Positions 56,301 to 64,000 of a DNA stretch of 64,000 bases are shown here, one piece after another (the first letter of the stretch is position 1; every line of letters starts with the position of its first letter). The DNA lies in NCBI GenBank assembly GCA_948144175.1, contig CANXME010002192.1:1674001-1738000 (forward strand), written 5' to 3'. The translations under genes were made by a program, and so were the position numbers. Under the pieces are notes generated by a model. The model was not told the DNA's origin, ran no database searches, and saw only the letters and a list, made by a program, of their open reading frames with translations. Source of the stretch: Closterium sp. NIES-65 (Eukaryota; Streptophyta; Zygnematophyceae; Desmidiales; Closteriaceae).

Positions 56301-59300
56301 ACCTTCTTGGCAATGACCTCGCTCTCTATATCCGCACCTTCTTGGCAATGACCTCGCTCTCTATATCCGCACCTTCTTGGCAATGACCTCGCTCTCTATA
56401 TCCGCACCTTCTTGGCAATGACCTCGCTCTCTATATCCGCACCTTCTTGGCAATGACCTCGCTCTCTATATCCGCACCTTCTCGGCAATGACCTCGCTCT
56501 CTATATCCGCACCTTCTCGGCAATGACCTCGCTCTCTTTATCCGCACCTTCTTGGCAATGACCTCGCTCTCTATATCCGCACTTTCTTGGCAATGACCTC
56601 GCTCTCTATATCCGCACCTTCTTGGCAATGACCTCGCTCTCTATATCCGCACCTTCTTGGCAATGACCTCGCTCTCTATATCCGCACCTTCTCGGCAATG
56701 ACCTCGCTCTCTATATCCGCACCTTCTCGGCAATGACCTCGCTCTCTATATCTGCACCTTCTTGGCAATGACCTCGCTCTCTATATCTGCACCTTCTTGG
56801 CAATGACCTCGCTCTCTATATCCGCACCTTCTTGGCAATTACCTCGCTCTCTATATCCGCACCTTCTTGGCAATGACCTCGCTCTCTATATCCGCACCTT
56901 CTTGGCAATGACCTCGCTCTCTATATCCGCACCTTCTTGGCAATGACCTCGCTCTCTATATCCGCACCTTCTCGGCAATGACCTCGCTCTCTATATCCGC
57001 ACCTTCTTGGCAATGACCTCGCTCTCTATATCCGCACCTTCTCGGCGATGACCTCGCTCTCTATATCCGCACCTTCTCGGCAATGACCTCGCTCTCTATA
57101 TCCGCACCTTCTCGGCAATGACCTCGCTCTCTATATCCGCACCTTCTCGGCAATGACCTCGCTCTCTATATCCGCACCTTCTTGGCAATGACCTCGCTCT
57201 CTATATCCGCACTTTCTTGGCAATGACCTCGCTCTCTATATCCGCACCTTCTTGGCAATGACCTCGCTCTCTATATCCGCACCTTCTTGGCAATGACCTC
57301 GCTCTCTATATCCGCACCTTCTCGGCAATGACCTCGCTCTCTATATCCGCACCTTCTCGGCAATGACCTCGCTCTCTATATCCGCACCTTCTTGGCAATG
57401 ACCTCGCTCTCTATATCTGCACCTTCTTGGCAATGACCTCGCTCTCTATATCCGCACCTTCTTGGCAATTACCTCGCTCTCTATATCCGCACCTTCTTGG
57501 CAATGACCTCGCTCTCTATATCCGCACCTTCTTGGCAATGACCTCGCTCTCTATATCCGCACCTTCTTGGCAATGACCTCGCTCTCTATATCCGCACCTT
57601 CTCGGCGATGACCTCGCTCTCTATATCCGCACCTTCTCGGCAATGACCTCGCTCTCTATATCCGCACCTTCTCGGCAATGACCTCGCTCTCTATATCCAC
57701 ACCTTTTCGGCAATACCCTCGCTCTCTATATCCGCACCCTCTGTCCTCTCCCAAACTCATCCCCATTGCCCCCCCCTCCCTCCCCTTCTACAACATTTTC
57801 TCCCGCATTCCTTTGCCCCACCTGCGCACCCCATTTGTCACCCAAGAGGCCATGTTCACAACATCATCACATCACATCCATGCAATCACATCACACCCAA
57901 GGTTTAAATAGATGGTTTTCGTGAGATGCAGTCCGGTTTTTTACGGATTTTTTTGCGAGAAAAAAAGCGACCGTTTTTCGTTAGAGCCCGATCACAAAAA
58001 AAAGGAAAGAAAAAAAAAAGGTCGGATACATTTTTCAATCATGTCTACAAACGGAAACATGCAAGAAAATGCAAACAATTATGTAGATAACTTGATAAAT
58101 AACTCTTTCTCCTGCTCAATTTCCCTGTTGTCCCATGGGTTGATTGATACCCCCTCCTAGTGAAAAGAAAGAAAAAAAACGACCGGTTTTTAGACCAAAC
58201 AGAGAACACATCCTGGACCGTGTTTTACCGTTTTTTACAGCCGTTTTATACAATATGGTTCTTAACTGTAAAATTTCAAAGATACCATATTTTTTTATAC
58301 CCTGATTTGATTACACCCATGCCATCATACACACCCATGCGCATGCCATCCATACCATGCCATGCCCATCCATGCCACATGCCATCGCCGCACCGCACCG
58401 CACCTGCTCGCCCCACCACTTGATGCCCCACGAGTTGCGCAGGGTCCAGTTGCCCTGCCCATCAGGGACTGCAAGGGAGCGCCCACGCGTACCCTACCCC
58501 ACCACCAGCACCTGCAGGTAACCCCATCCACCCCACCGCACCTGCTCGCCCCACTTGGTGCCCCACGAGTTGCGCACGATCCAGTTGCCCTGCCCATTTG
58601 GCCCCGTGAACGCATACCCCACCACCAGCACTGCATGGTCCACAATGCCTGCTGCCGCACACCTGGGATCGCCATAGACGCCCTGAGGGGAACAAAAGGG
58701 GTGAGAGGATCGGAAGGGAGATAGGGACGGTGAGGAAGGAGAGGAGGGAGAGGAGTAGCACCCCCTGATGGGAAGTGGAGGGGGGGTGGGTCGATGGGAA
58801 AAGGGGAAGTAAAGGAGATGCAAAAGGAGGGAGAGTGACCGCACAACCCATTGCCCAGCACGAGTTCAAAAACGACTCAACTGAGAATCCTTAAAAGGAA
58901 GATGGAACGAGAGGGAGAATAAACGCATTCCCCATAGCCCACCAGCAGCACTGCGACATTTGAGTCGACTTAAGATCACCTCTTCCCCATAGCCCACCAG
59001 CAGCACTGCGACATTTGAGTCGACTTAAAAGTCACCTCTTCCCCATAGCCCACCAGCAGCACTGCGACATTTGAGTCGACTTAAAAGTCACCTCTTCCCC
59101 ATAGCCCACCAGCAGCACTGCGACATTTGAGTCGACTTAAAAGTCACCTCTTCCCCATAGCCCACCAGCAGCACTGCGACTTTTGAGTCGACTCAAAAGT
59201 CACCTCTTCTTGGTCCACGATGCCTGCGGCTGCTGCACACTCGGGGTCCTAGAAAACGCCTTTTCTTATTACAAGTGCTAAACAAGCCATATCAGCAGCT

Positions 59301-61995
59301 ACACCAAGAAGTAAAAGAACAGCATACCCATTTGTATTTCTGGAAGGAGGGGAAGCTGCCGCGCACAAAGGCAATGACCGGCTGCACCTGCACGGCCAGC
59401 AGCAGCCCGATCCACCCATAGAAGTCCACCTGCTCGTACCGCGCCAGACCCAGTGGCGTGGACGATGTGGCGATCTGAGCGGGGTGAGGGGATGGGGAGA
59501 GGAAGGGGGTGAGGAAGGCAGTGAGGGCGGTAGAGGGAGGAGACAATGGCTGGCTGCACCTGCACGGCCAGCAGCAGCCCAATCCACCCATACAAGTCCA
59601 CCTGCTCGTATCGCGCCAGACCCAGTGGCGTGGATGACGTGGCGATCTGAGGGGGAGCAGAGGGAGAGCAGAGGGGGGAGGATGAAAGGGGAGGGAGTGA
59701 GGGAAGAGGGAGAAGAAAATATTAGATGTCCTTTCACTTCTCTATTCTTCTTTCTACCCAAGCCCGATCCGAACAACACATCCCCCCTCGCACCTTCCCC
59801 TCGCACCTTGCCTGCGTTGCACTTGGCCTGCTTGCCCTTGTACGGGTACTGCAGCTGCGGCACAAGCCCCCCCAGGTCGTTACTGGCATCCACCATGTAG
59901 TCCAGCGCTGATGTGGGCCACCCGCCCTTGCAGCTGCTGCTGCTGGGCTCGCAGTCCACCACCTGAAGCGGTGAAGGAGAGGAAGGAGGGGTGCAAGACG
60001 GTGGAGGGTCAGCACTGGCGCTGATGTGGACCACCTGCCCTTGCAGCTGCTGCTGCTGGGCAGAGGGGACGGGGAGAGGAGCATGAGAGGGTGGGTGGAG
60101 TGTGAAGGATGCGTGCTTGCACGAGGGTGCGCGCATTAGCGTGTGTAGCCCATGCACGCACGATGTAGCCCATGCACGCACGATGTAGCCCATGCACGCA
60201 CGATATAGCCCATGCACGCATGATGTAGCCCATGCACACACTATGTAGCCCATGCACGCACAGCATAGCCGTTTTTAGAGTCGACTCAAACCCTTTGCCT
60301 ACACCAAGGCTTGCCTTTACCTTCGAGTCCGCACCACCAAGGATGACGTGCTCACCGCACCGCACCGCACACCACACCACACCGAACCTGCTGTGTTGCG
60401 TTGGGCGTCTCACTCAATCTTGTCATGTGCTGCTGAGCGCACGCACCTGCTGCACGGAGATGTTGAAGGCACTGTCGTACGACTCTAGCTGGTCTGCAAC
60501 CATGGCCATGGTCACTTCCACCGCGTTCACTGCTGCGATCGCCCATGACGCCTCTGGGCAGGGGGCGAGGAGGAGAAGAGAGAGAGGGGGGGGGGGGGGG
60601 TTGGGGAGGGGTTTGGGGGAAAGGACACTTCAATGGTGTTGCAATCATAGCCATCGTCACTTCCCCCGCGTTCACTGCTGTGATCACCCATGACGCCTCT
60701 GCTCTGAACAGGCGGGAGGGACGGGGGGGGAGGTGGAGGAGGGGAAAGGGGGAGGGTGGTGGGCGGGTTGTTGGAGGGGGGACTTCTGAGGCGTGTCAAA
60801 ATTCGCAATCATAGCCATGGTGTCATGTAACCTCCACCGCGCTCACTGCTGCCATCCCCCATGATGCCTCTGCTGTCGGGGAGGGATGGGCAGGGGGGGA
60901 GGGGGGTGGGGGGGGGAGGACGGGGTCAAAAGTCCCACTCATAGCCATTGTGTCCCCTCCACCGCGCTCACTGCTGCCATCCCCCATGACGCCTCTGCCA
61001 CACGAGGGGGTGGGCAGGGGGGAGGTGGAGGAGGAGGACTTTTGAGACAGGGGCAGTCGCTCAACTGCTACCGGGGGCTTGTGCAGGTGCAGGTGTGATT
61101 TTTGAGTCGACTGAAAAATCGGCTGGTGCAGGTGCAGCCCACAGCACATGGAGCGCGCAACTACTCTCAGTGCGAATCCATGCTCCATGCGCAACTACTA
61201 TTGAGACGTCTCAAGAATTGCAATCATAGCCGCAGTCACTCTCACTCCCACCGCGTTCTCTGCTGCGATCGGCCATGATGCCTCTGCCATGGGGGAAAGG
61301 GACCAGCAGGGAGAGCGGGGAGAAAAGCGGGCGGCACAAGCAAAAACGAACAAGAGTAAGGACGAGGAAGCAGCACACCGCACCACACCACACTGCATCA
61401 CACCACACCACACCGCACCGCACCATACCATACCACACCCCACCACACTCACTGCACTCCTTGCACGCCCTACAGCTCGCGCCTGTCCACATTAAAAGTC
61501 AACACCCCAGCAGTCACAGCTGCTGCTATACCCCATGCTCCGACCAGCAATCATGTGCTAACACTCCGCACCACACTGCACCACACCATATCAATCCACA
61601 CTGCATTAGATAGCACCACACCACACCACCACATTACTCGCTGCACACCCCCTCGTTGCGCACGCCTTGCACGCCCTGCAGCTCGCGCCAGTCCACGTTC
61701 AGGTCAACACTCCAGCAGTCACACCTGCTGCTATACCCCATGCTCCGACCAGCCATCATACGCTAGCACACCAAACCGCACAGAACCGCACACTGCACGA
61801 CACCACCATGTTACTCACTGCACGCGCCCTCGTTGCGCACGCCTTGCACGCCCTCCAGGTCGCGCCAGTCCACGTTCAGGTCAACACTCCAGCAGTCACA
61901 CCCGCCGTCATACCCCATGCTCGGATATCTCGATACGCGGTTCAGGTGCCTCGGCTGTAGCAGCGCAAAGCTGGGCACCGCGCTACAGGCGTAGG
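49792..61995 (-). CDS. Papain-like (Ser for active-site Cys)/EGF/LysM modular protein, 12 exons, 5' end not found
   Basis: Exons: 61819-61995, 60447-60553, 59807-59962, 59328-59474, 58542-58682, 55428-55509, 54590-54727, 53690-53830, 52281-52390, 51662-51880, 50889-51077, 49792-50319. All junctions are GT-AG and phases match throughout, giving about 710 residues. Order: end of a propeptide, complete papain fold, two EGF-like modules on phase 1-1 exons, four LysM modules, stop. LysM binds N-acetylglucosamine polymers; with EGF this suggests a secreted wall or matrix protein. The catalytic Cys is Ser and the oxyanion Gln is Glu, while His and Asn remain, so ordinary Cys-protease activity is unlikely. 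Papain-LysM proteins have, from memory, been reported in volvocine algae. Signal peptide and prodomain must lie further right. Confidence 0.8.
50500..50720 (-). repeat. Splice-donor-bearing minisatellite beside exon 11
   Basis: About six units of 33-40 bp. On the minus strand each carries CTGGAGTGCAG or CTGGCGTGCAG followed by GTGACA, the last exon bases plus donor of exon 11. The most distal unit contains CAATATCACCTGCACGCCAG (plus), shared with 13.1-13.4 kb. Confidence 0.85.
50889..51077 (-). CDS. Exon 11: LysM 3
   Basis: VKPGDTCATLMQRYNLPALS and MNPGLTCDNLFPNGMDI are textbook LysM. The 3' end with its donor (GCAG/GTGACAC) is repeated several times downstream (50560-50720). Confidence 0.88.
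51662..51880 (-). CDS. Exon 10: end of LysM 1 and most of LysM 2
   Basis: PCATIPANTEVNV closes LysM 1. FYSWTNDDSCSAVAELFEID and LTRLNPGLDC form LysM 2. The exon ends APSPGQQ before GTGGGT. Confidence 0.82.
52019..52105. repeat. GGGA microsatellite in the intron after exon 9
   Basis: About 20 GGGA tetranucleotides on the plus strand. Confidence 0.95.
52281..52390 (-). CDS. Exon 9: first LysM module, main part
   Basis: DVDCPLVYQLYGLTEEAF and LAQNSEL fit the LysM helix pair and Asn. Two partial copies lie upstream (near 52420-52530 and 52755-52790). Confidence 0.72.
53008..53660. repeat. Three minisatellites in the intron after exon 8
   Basis: A 22-23 bp unit GTCCATGTGAAGCAGGAAGG (five copies, 53018-53130), a 16-bp unit CAAGTGAACGCACGCC (seven copies, about 53369-53477) and a 16-bp unit GCCCATCTGCACGCAT (six copies, about 53569-53660). 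Confidence 0.9.
53690..53830 (-). CDS. Exon 8: EGF-like module 2
   Basis: ACGTQASNPCLTGTC, then YFCLCPPGYVKG, then WDTCTP: six Cys in EGF spacing on a phase 1-1 exon. Three partial copies of its first half lie upstream (to 54262). Confidence 0.85.
54590..54727 (-). CDS. Exon 7: EGF-like module 1
   Basis: Six Cys in EGF spacing: CDSPQKPCGGGVC, then YSCQCPAGF, then a final Cys in MQTCAP. Phase 1-1 exon. Confidence 0.85.
55265..55445 (-). repeat. Tandem repeat of exon 6 edge and splice donor
   Basis: Five to six units of about 31 bp. Each minus-strand unit contains TTTACCCCATCGTTCAGG and GTGAGTT, the last codons of exon 6 plus its donor. Confidence 0.85.
55428..55509 (-). CDS. Exon 6: papain C-terminus
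   Basis: GHMRMAF then GICGIHSVPAIYPIVQ, the usual C-terminal CGI...YP of the family. It ends in phase 1 at a GTGAGTT donor. Its 3' edge and donor are tandemly repeated at 55265-55445. Confidence 0.85.
55606..55905 (-). repeat. Three degenerate copies of exon 6
   Basis: Copies at about 55606-55654, 55757-55798 and 55863-55905 repeat GGCCATATGAGGATGGCTTT and the following codons with decay. The AG acceptor is kept in the first and altered in the other two. Confidence 0.8.
56116..57740. repeat. Minisatellite of 46 exact 35-bp units in the intron after exon 5
   Basis: The unit begins CTATATCCGCACCTTCTTGG and ends CAATGACCTCGCTCT. 1610 bp divided by 35 is exactly 46, and a partial 47th unit follows. 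Variation is by substitution only, mostly T or C in CTTCTTGG/CTTCTCGG. Markers recur 630 bp apart. Frames across it come from the 35-bp period and are not genes. Confidence 0.97.
57741..58330. other. AT-rich intron DNA, no gene seen
   Basis: Poly-A and poly-T runs, and CATGCCAT-like short repeats from 58315 to 58385. Nothing coding. Confidence 0.6.
58542..58682 (-). CDS. Exon 5: catalytic His and Asn
   Basis: 47 codons. DHAVLVVGY holds the catalytic His and NWIVRNSWGTKWGEQ the catalytic Asn. A diverged copy of the NSW part lies at about 58413-58470. Confidence 0.88.
58925..59201 (-). repeat. Five tandem 56-bp units with an exon-5-like fragment and a palindrome
   Basis: Each unit reads on the minus strand AVLLVGYGEE (like AVLVVGY of exon 5) and carries a GAGTCGACT-centred inverted repeat. 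The last, at 59178-59201, is a perfect 24-bp palindrome. Confidence 0.85.
59328..59474 (-). CDS. Exon 4: papain region before the catalytic His
   Basis: 49 codons, IATSSTPLGLARYEQ to FPSFQKYKW, including the AVQVQPVIAFV strand. A partial second copy lies at about 59535-59646. Confidence 0.82.
59807..59962 (-). CDS. Exon 3: papain middle region
   Basis: 52 codons, VVDCEPSSSSCKGG to YPYKGKQAKCNAGK, matching the LvDC...CxGG and YPY...C motifs of the family. Clean CAG acceptor and GTGCGA donor. Confidence 0.85.
60140..60262. repeat. 20-bp tandem repeat
   Basis: About six copies of CCATGCACGCACGATGTAGC in the intron after exon 2. Confidence 0.92.
60447..60553 (-). CDS. Exon 2: active-site helix with Ser for Cys
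   Basis: After splicing the junction reads CKASWAIAAVNAVEV, where active papains have CGSCWAF. Ser (TCA) takes the nucleophile place. The exon ends SAFNISVQQ before a GTGCGT donor. Confidence 0.82.
60633..61284 (-). repeat. Four partial copies of exon 2
   Basis: Copies ending (high side) near 60699, 60871, 60994 and 61284. Each has a CAG acceptor and begins with codons for ASW; all keep Ser at the catalytic place. They break off after about 20-25 codons and lack the exon 2 donor. Confidence 0.85.
61440..61745 (-). repeat. Two partial copies of exon 1
   Basis: At about 61663-61745 (NVDWRELQGVQGVRNEGVC) and 61440-61545 (more decayed). Both retain the exon end, but the GT donor is altered (GC) in the nearer copy. 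Confidence 0.8.
61819..61995 (-). CDS. Exon 1 of the model: propeptide end and start of papain domain
   Basis: 58 codons in phase 2/1. It ends VDWRDLEGVQGVRNEGAC, the mature N-terminus of the fold; Glu stands where papain has Gln19, and the last Cys is the Cys22 equivalent. The upstream part (VPSFALLQPRHL) is not recognised. Confidence 0.8.
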
Positions 61996-62330
61996 CTGGG
62001 GGAGGGGGGGGCAGGAGGGCATGGGGGGAGGAAGGGGAGAGCACCCGCCGTCATACCCCATGCCCGCATTTCTTGACACGCTTTTGAGATGCCTCGGCTG
62101 TAGCAGCGCAAAGTTGGGCACCGCGCTACAGGCGGATGCTGGGGGAAGGGGAGGGGGAAGGAGAGGGGCAGGATATGGAAGAAGGGCAGGGCAGGGGAGG
62201 GAAGGGGGGCGGGTGGGGAGGAGAGGGGGGCGGGGGGTGGAGAAGGGCAGAGAGAGAGCAGTTGCTGTCACGCCCCGTGAGAATTGAGGATGAAAGGTAG
62301 GAAATTGAAGTGGGCGGCGGGGAAGCAGGT
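61996..62330 (-). repeat. Partial upstream copy of exon 1 and G-rich DNA
   Basis: 62043-62137 repeats the first half of exon 1 (SACSAVPNFALLQPRHL and MGYDGGC). Beyond it is G-rich sequence. No signal peptide exon found. Confidence 0.65.
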
Positions 62331-62449
62331 GGTCGCAGCTGACGTGGCACGTTACGAATTAAGCTGCACATTAGAACGAAATATGGACTTTAGGAAGCAG
62401 AGCAGCTACAGAAAATAGAGCGTACGTTATGACATTGAATGCATGCTGG

Positions 62450-62725
62450 ATGGGATGGGATGCATATGCGGGATGGGATGGGATGGGATGGGATGCATGC
62501 TGGGTAGGATGCATGCTGGGTAGGATGCATGGGGTGGGTGCGTGCATGCGGATGATTAATAGTTTAGTTTTGAGTCGTCTCAAAAGTCGTCTCAAAAGTC
62601 GTCTCAAAAGTCGTCTCAAAAGTCGTCACAAAAGACGTCTCAAAAGTCGTCTCAAAAGACGTCTCAAAAGTCGTCTCAATAGTGGTCTCAAAAGACGTCT
62701 CAAAATTCGCCTCAAAAGACGTCTC
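62450..62725. repeat. GGGAT and GTCGTCTCAAAA tandem repeats
   Basis: GGGATGGGAT repeats at about 62448-62495, then about 13 copies of an 11-12 bp CTCAAAAGTCGT unit from 62570 to 62725. Confidence 0.9.
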
Positions 62726-64000
62726 AAAACTAGGCCACAAGGGCGGGGAAGTGGAACGGCGGCAGGACGAGAAACCATGGCGGAAGGAGGAAAGCGGAAG
62801 GGGGGGAAGAGGAGGGAGGAGGGCGGAAGGGGGAGAGTGGAAGGGGGAGAGTCAAGCACGGGGGAAATGGGGGGAGGAGGGGGGGTGGGGGACGGGGGGA
62901 AGGGGAAAGAAATGAGGGGAAGAGGGGCGGTGAAACGCGCGGGCAGGAAGGAGGGGCGTGGTCAGGAGAAGGGAAAAGCAGGGTTGGAGAAGTATGGATA
63001 GGGGAGAGGGGAAAATGGGGGGGAAGGGGGAAAGGGGGGAGTCGGGGAAACGAGGCGGCGGAAACTGGGGGGGGGGGGAGGGAGTGGAGAAGGAAACAAG
63101 GGGGAAGGGCTCGTGCCACGCACTGGGCGGGGAAAAGTGGAGCGGGGAAGAGTGTAGCGGGGAAGAGTGGAGCGGGGAAGAGTGGAGCGGGGAAGAGTGG
63201 AGCGCGGAACGGGCGCAACGATGAATGCAAAGTGTTTTTCGTGGGGAACCCCAAAGAGCAAATCTTAGGGCTCCTTAAAAGACGACTGTCGGGGTGCGTT
63301 GAATGGCGGGATGGGGTGCACTGATGCGTGAACGAGCGCGGATATTATCGTACTCCCTGGTCCGTAGTAGTGGAAGCAGGACGAATAACGGGCCTGTCCG
63401 TATGGAGGATGACTATAGTAGTAGTAGACGGGGGAAAGGGACCCTTAAGTACGGAAACCCCTTCTACTAAGAATCTTCAGCAGCAACAGATGATGGACTA
63501 AAGCCAACAGTATGATTACGGAGACTATTAACGAAATGGGACTCTAACCTGACGCCGCTCTGATGTTGCTTGCGATGACGAGAAGCACGATCGCATGACG
63601 ATGACACGACAATGCAACGTCGCAGTGCGACGACCGCGATGACGGTGGCTGGCGAGTGTCGCCATATTTATCTTTATTGCCTGGAACCGACGGCATCGAC
63701 GAGAGGCGACTGCGAATCCCACTAGCAGTAACAACAGAATAAAATGATAGAGAGAAGAAAATTAAGTCGGCCCAAGTTGAGGAGATTAACTACTAACAGT
63801 GTGTGGTCGAGGCGGAAGAACTAACTGCTGCAAACGTGCGAACTTTTATCTGCACTGCACGGCACTAACTACTGTACAAATCGTGTAAGTTATCGCGACG
63901 GCGGCGGCGAGGGCGACGACGGCGAATCGCGAGACGACAACTGCGAAGCACGAACTAGAGAGCAATAATCGGCTGCCGTCAAAAGATGGCCCGTCGATTC
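62726..64000. other. G-rich then mixed sequence, no gene seen
   Basis: Purine-rich plus strand to about 63200 with a GGGGAAGAGTGGAGC repeat (63135-63200). The rest is unique-looking sequence with short frames and no domain. It may hold the 5' end of the modular gene, but I cannot show it. Confidence 0.5.

Noticed and set aside
56431-56628. Open frame with repeats EVIAKKVRI
   Set aside because: It results from the 35-bp period (three units equal 35 codons); no start context, no domain.
56116-57740. CRISPR-like array
   Set aside because: Units are contiguous 35-bp repeats with no spacers, in a eukaryotic intron.
62429-63001. 190-codon frame with RLKSRLKS repeats
   Set aside because: Caused by the 12-bp array and G-rich DNA; no conserved domain or start context.

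Overview
The window looks like nuclear DNA of a photosynthetic eukaryote of the green lineage, most likely a green or streptophyte alga; the species cannot be fixed from the sequence. Reasons: GT-AG introns, primer-binding sites that fit plant-type initiator tRNA-Met, abundant Ty1/copia elements, an algal-type PAT/Ngaro tyrosine-recombinase retrotransposon, and a modular papain/EGF/LysM gene of the kind expected in algal extracellular matrix.

Left and centre (1-46.7 kb) are almost wholly a nest of retrotransposons. Copia-1 (+, enters from the left edge, ends 12234) is broken by Copia-2 (+, 4306-10134, target duplication GCTGA). After an old Ty3-like gag relic (12.26-12.85 kb) and a minisatellite (13.1-13.4 kb) comes Copia-4 (-, 14402-32126). 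One LTR of Copia-4 is split by Copia-3 (+, 14502-26129, identical 132-bp LTRs, target duplication ACCTT). The gag of Copia-3 holds the rearranged remains of a further related element, with an inverted integrase block (16955-18303), an RT-RNase H block and one LTR (to 21128). Copia-5 (-, 33452-46644) has an unbroken 2024-codon gag-pol. Its 5' LTR is split by an intact PAT-like element (-, 40700-46635) with gag, RT-RNase H, tyrosine recombinase and split direct repeats, and no target duplication. Small non-autonomous repeats and one MITE lie between the elements.

The stretch 46.7-49.7 kb has no recognisable gene. From 61995 down to 49792 (minus strand) I could assemble one host gene from 12 phase-compatible exons. 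It encodes a papain-fold domain whose active-site Cys is replaced by Ser, two EGF-like modules and four LysM modules. Its first exons (signal peptide, propeptide) were not found. Most of its exons have partial tandem copies beside them that carry one splice junction. The introns also contain many minisatellites, including 46 exact-length copies of a 35-bp unit, and dispersed palindromes centred on GAGTCGACTC.

The right end (62-64 kb) is G-rich or low-complexity DNA without a gene I can support.
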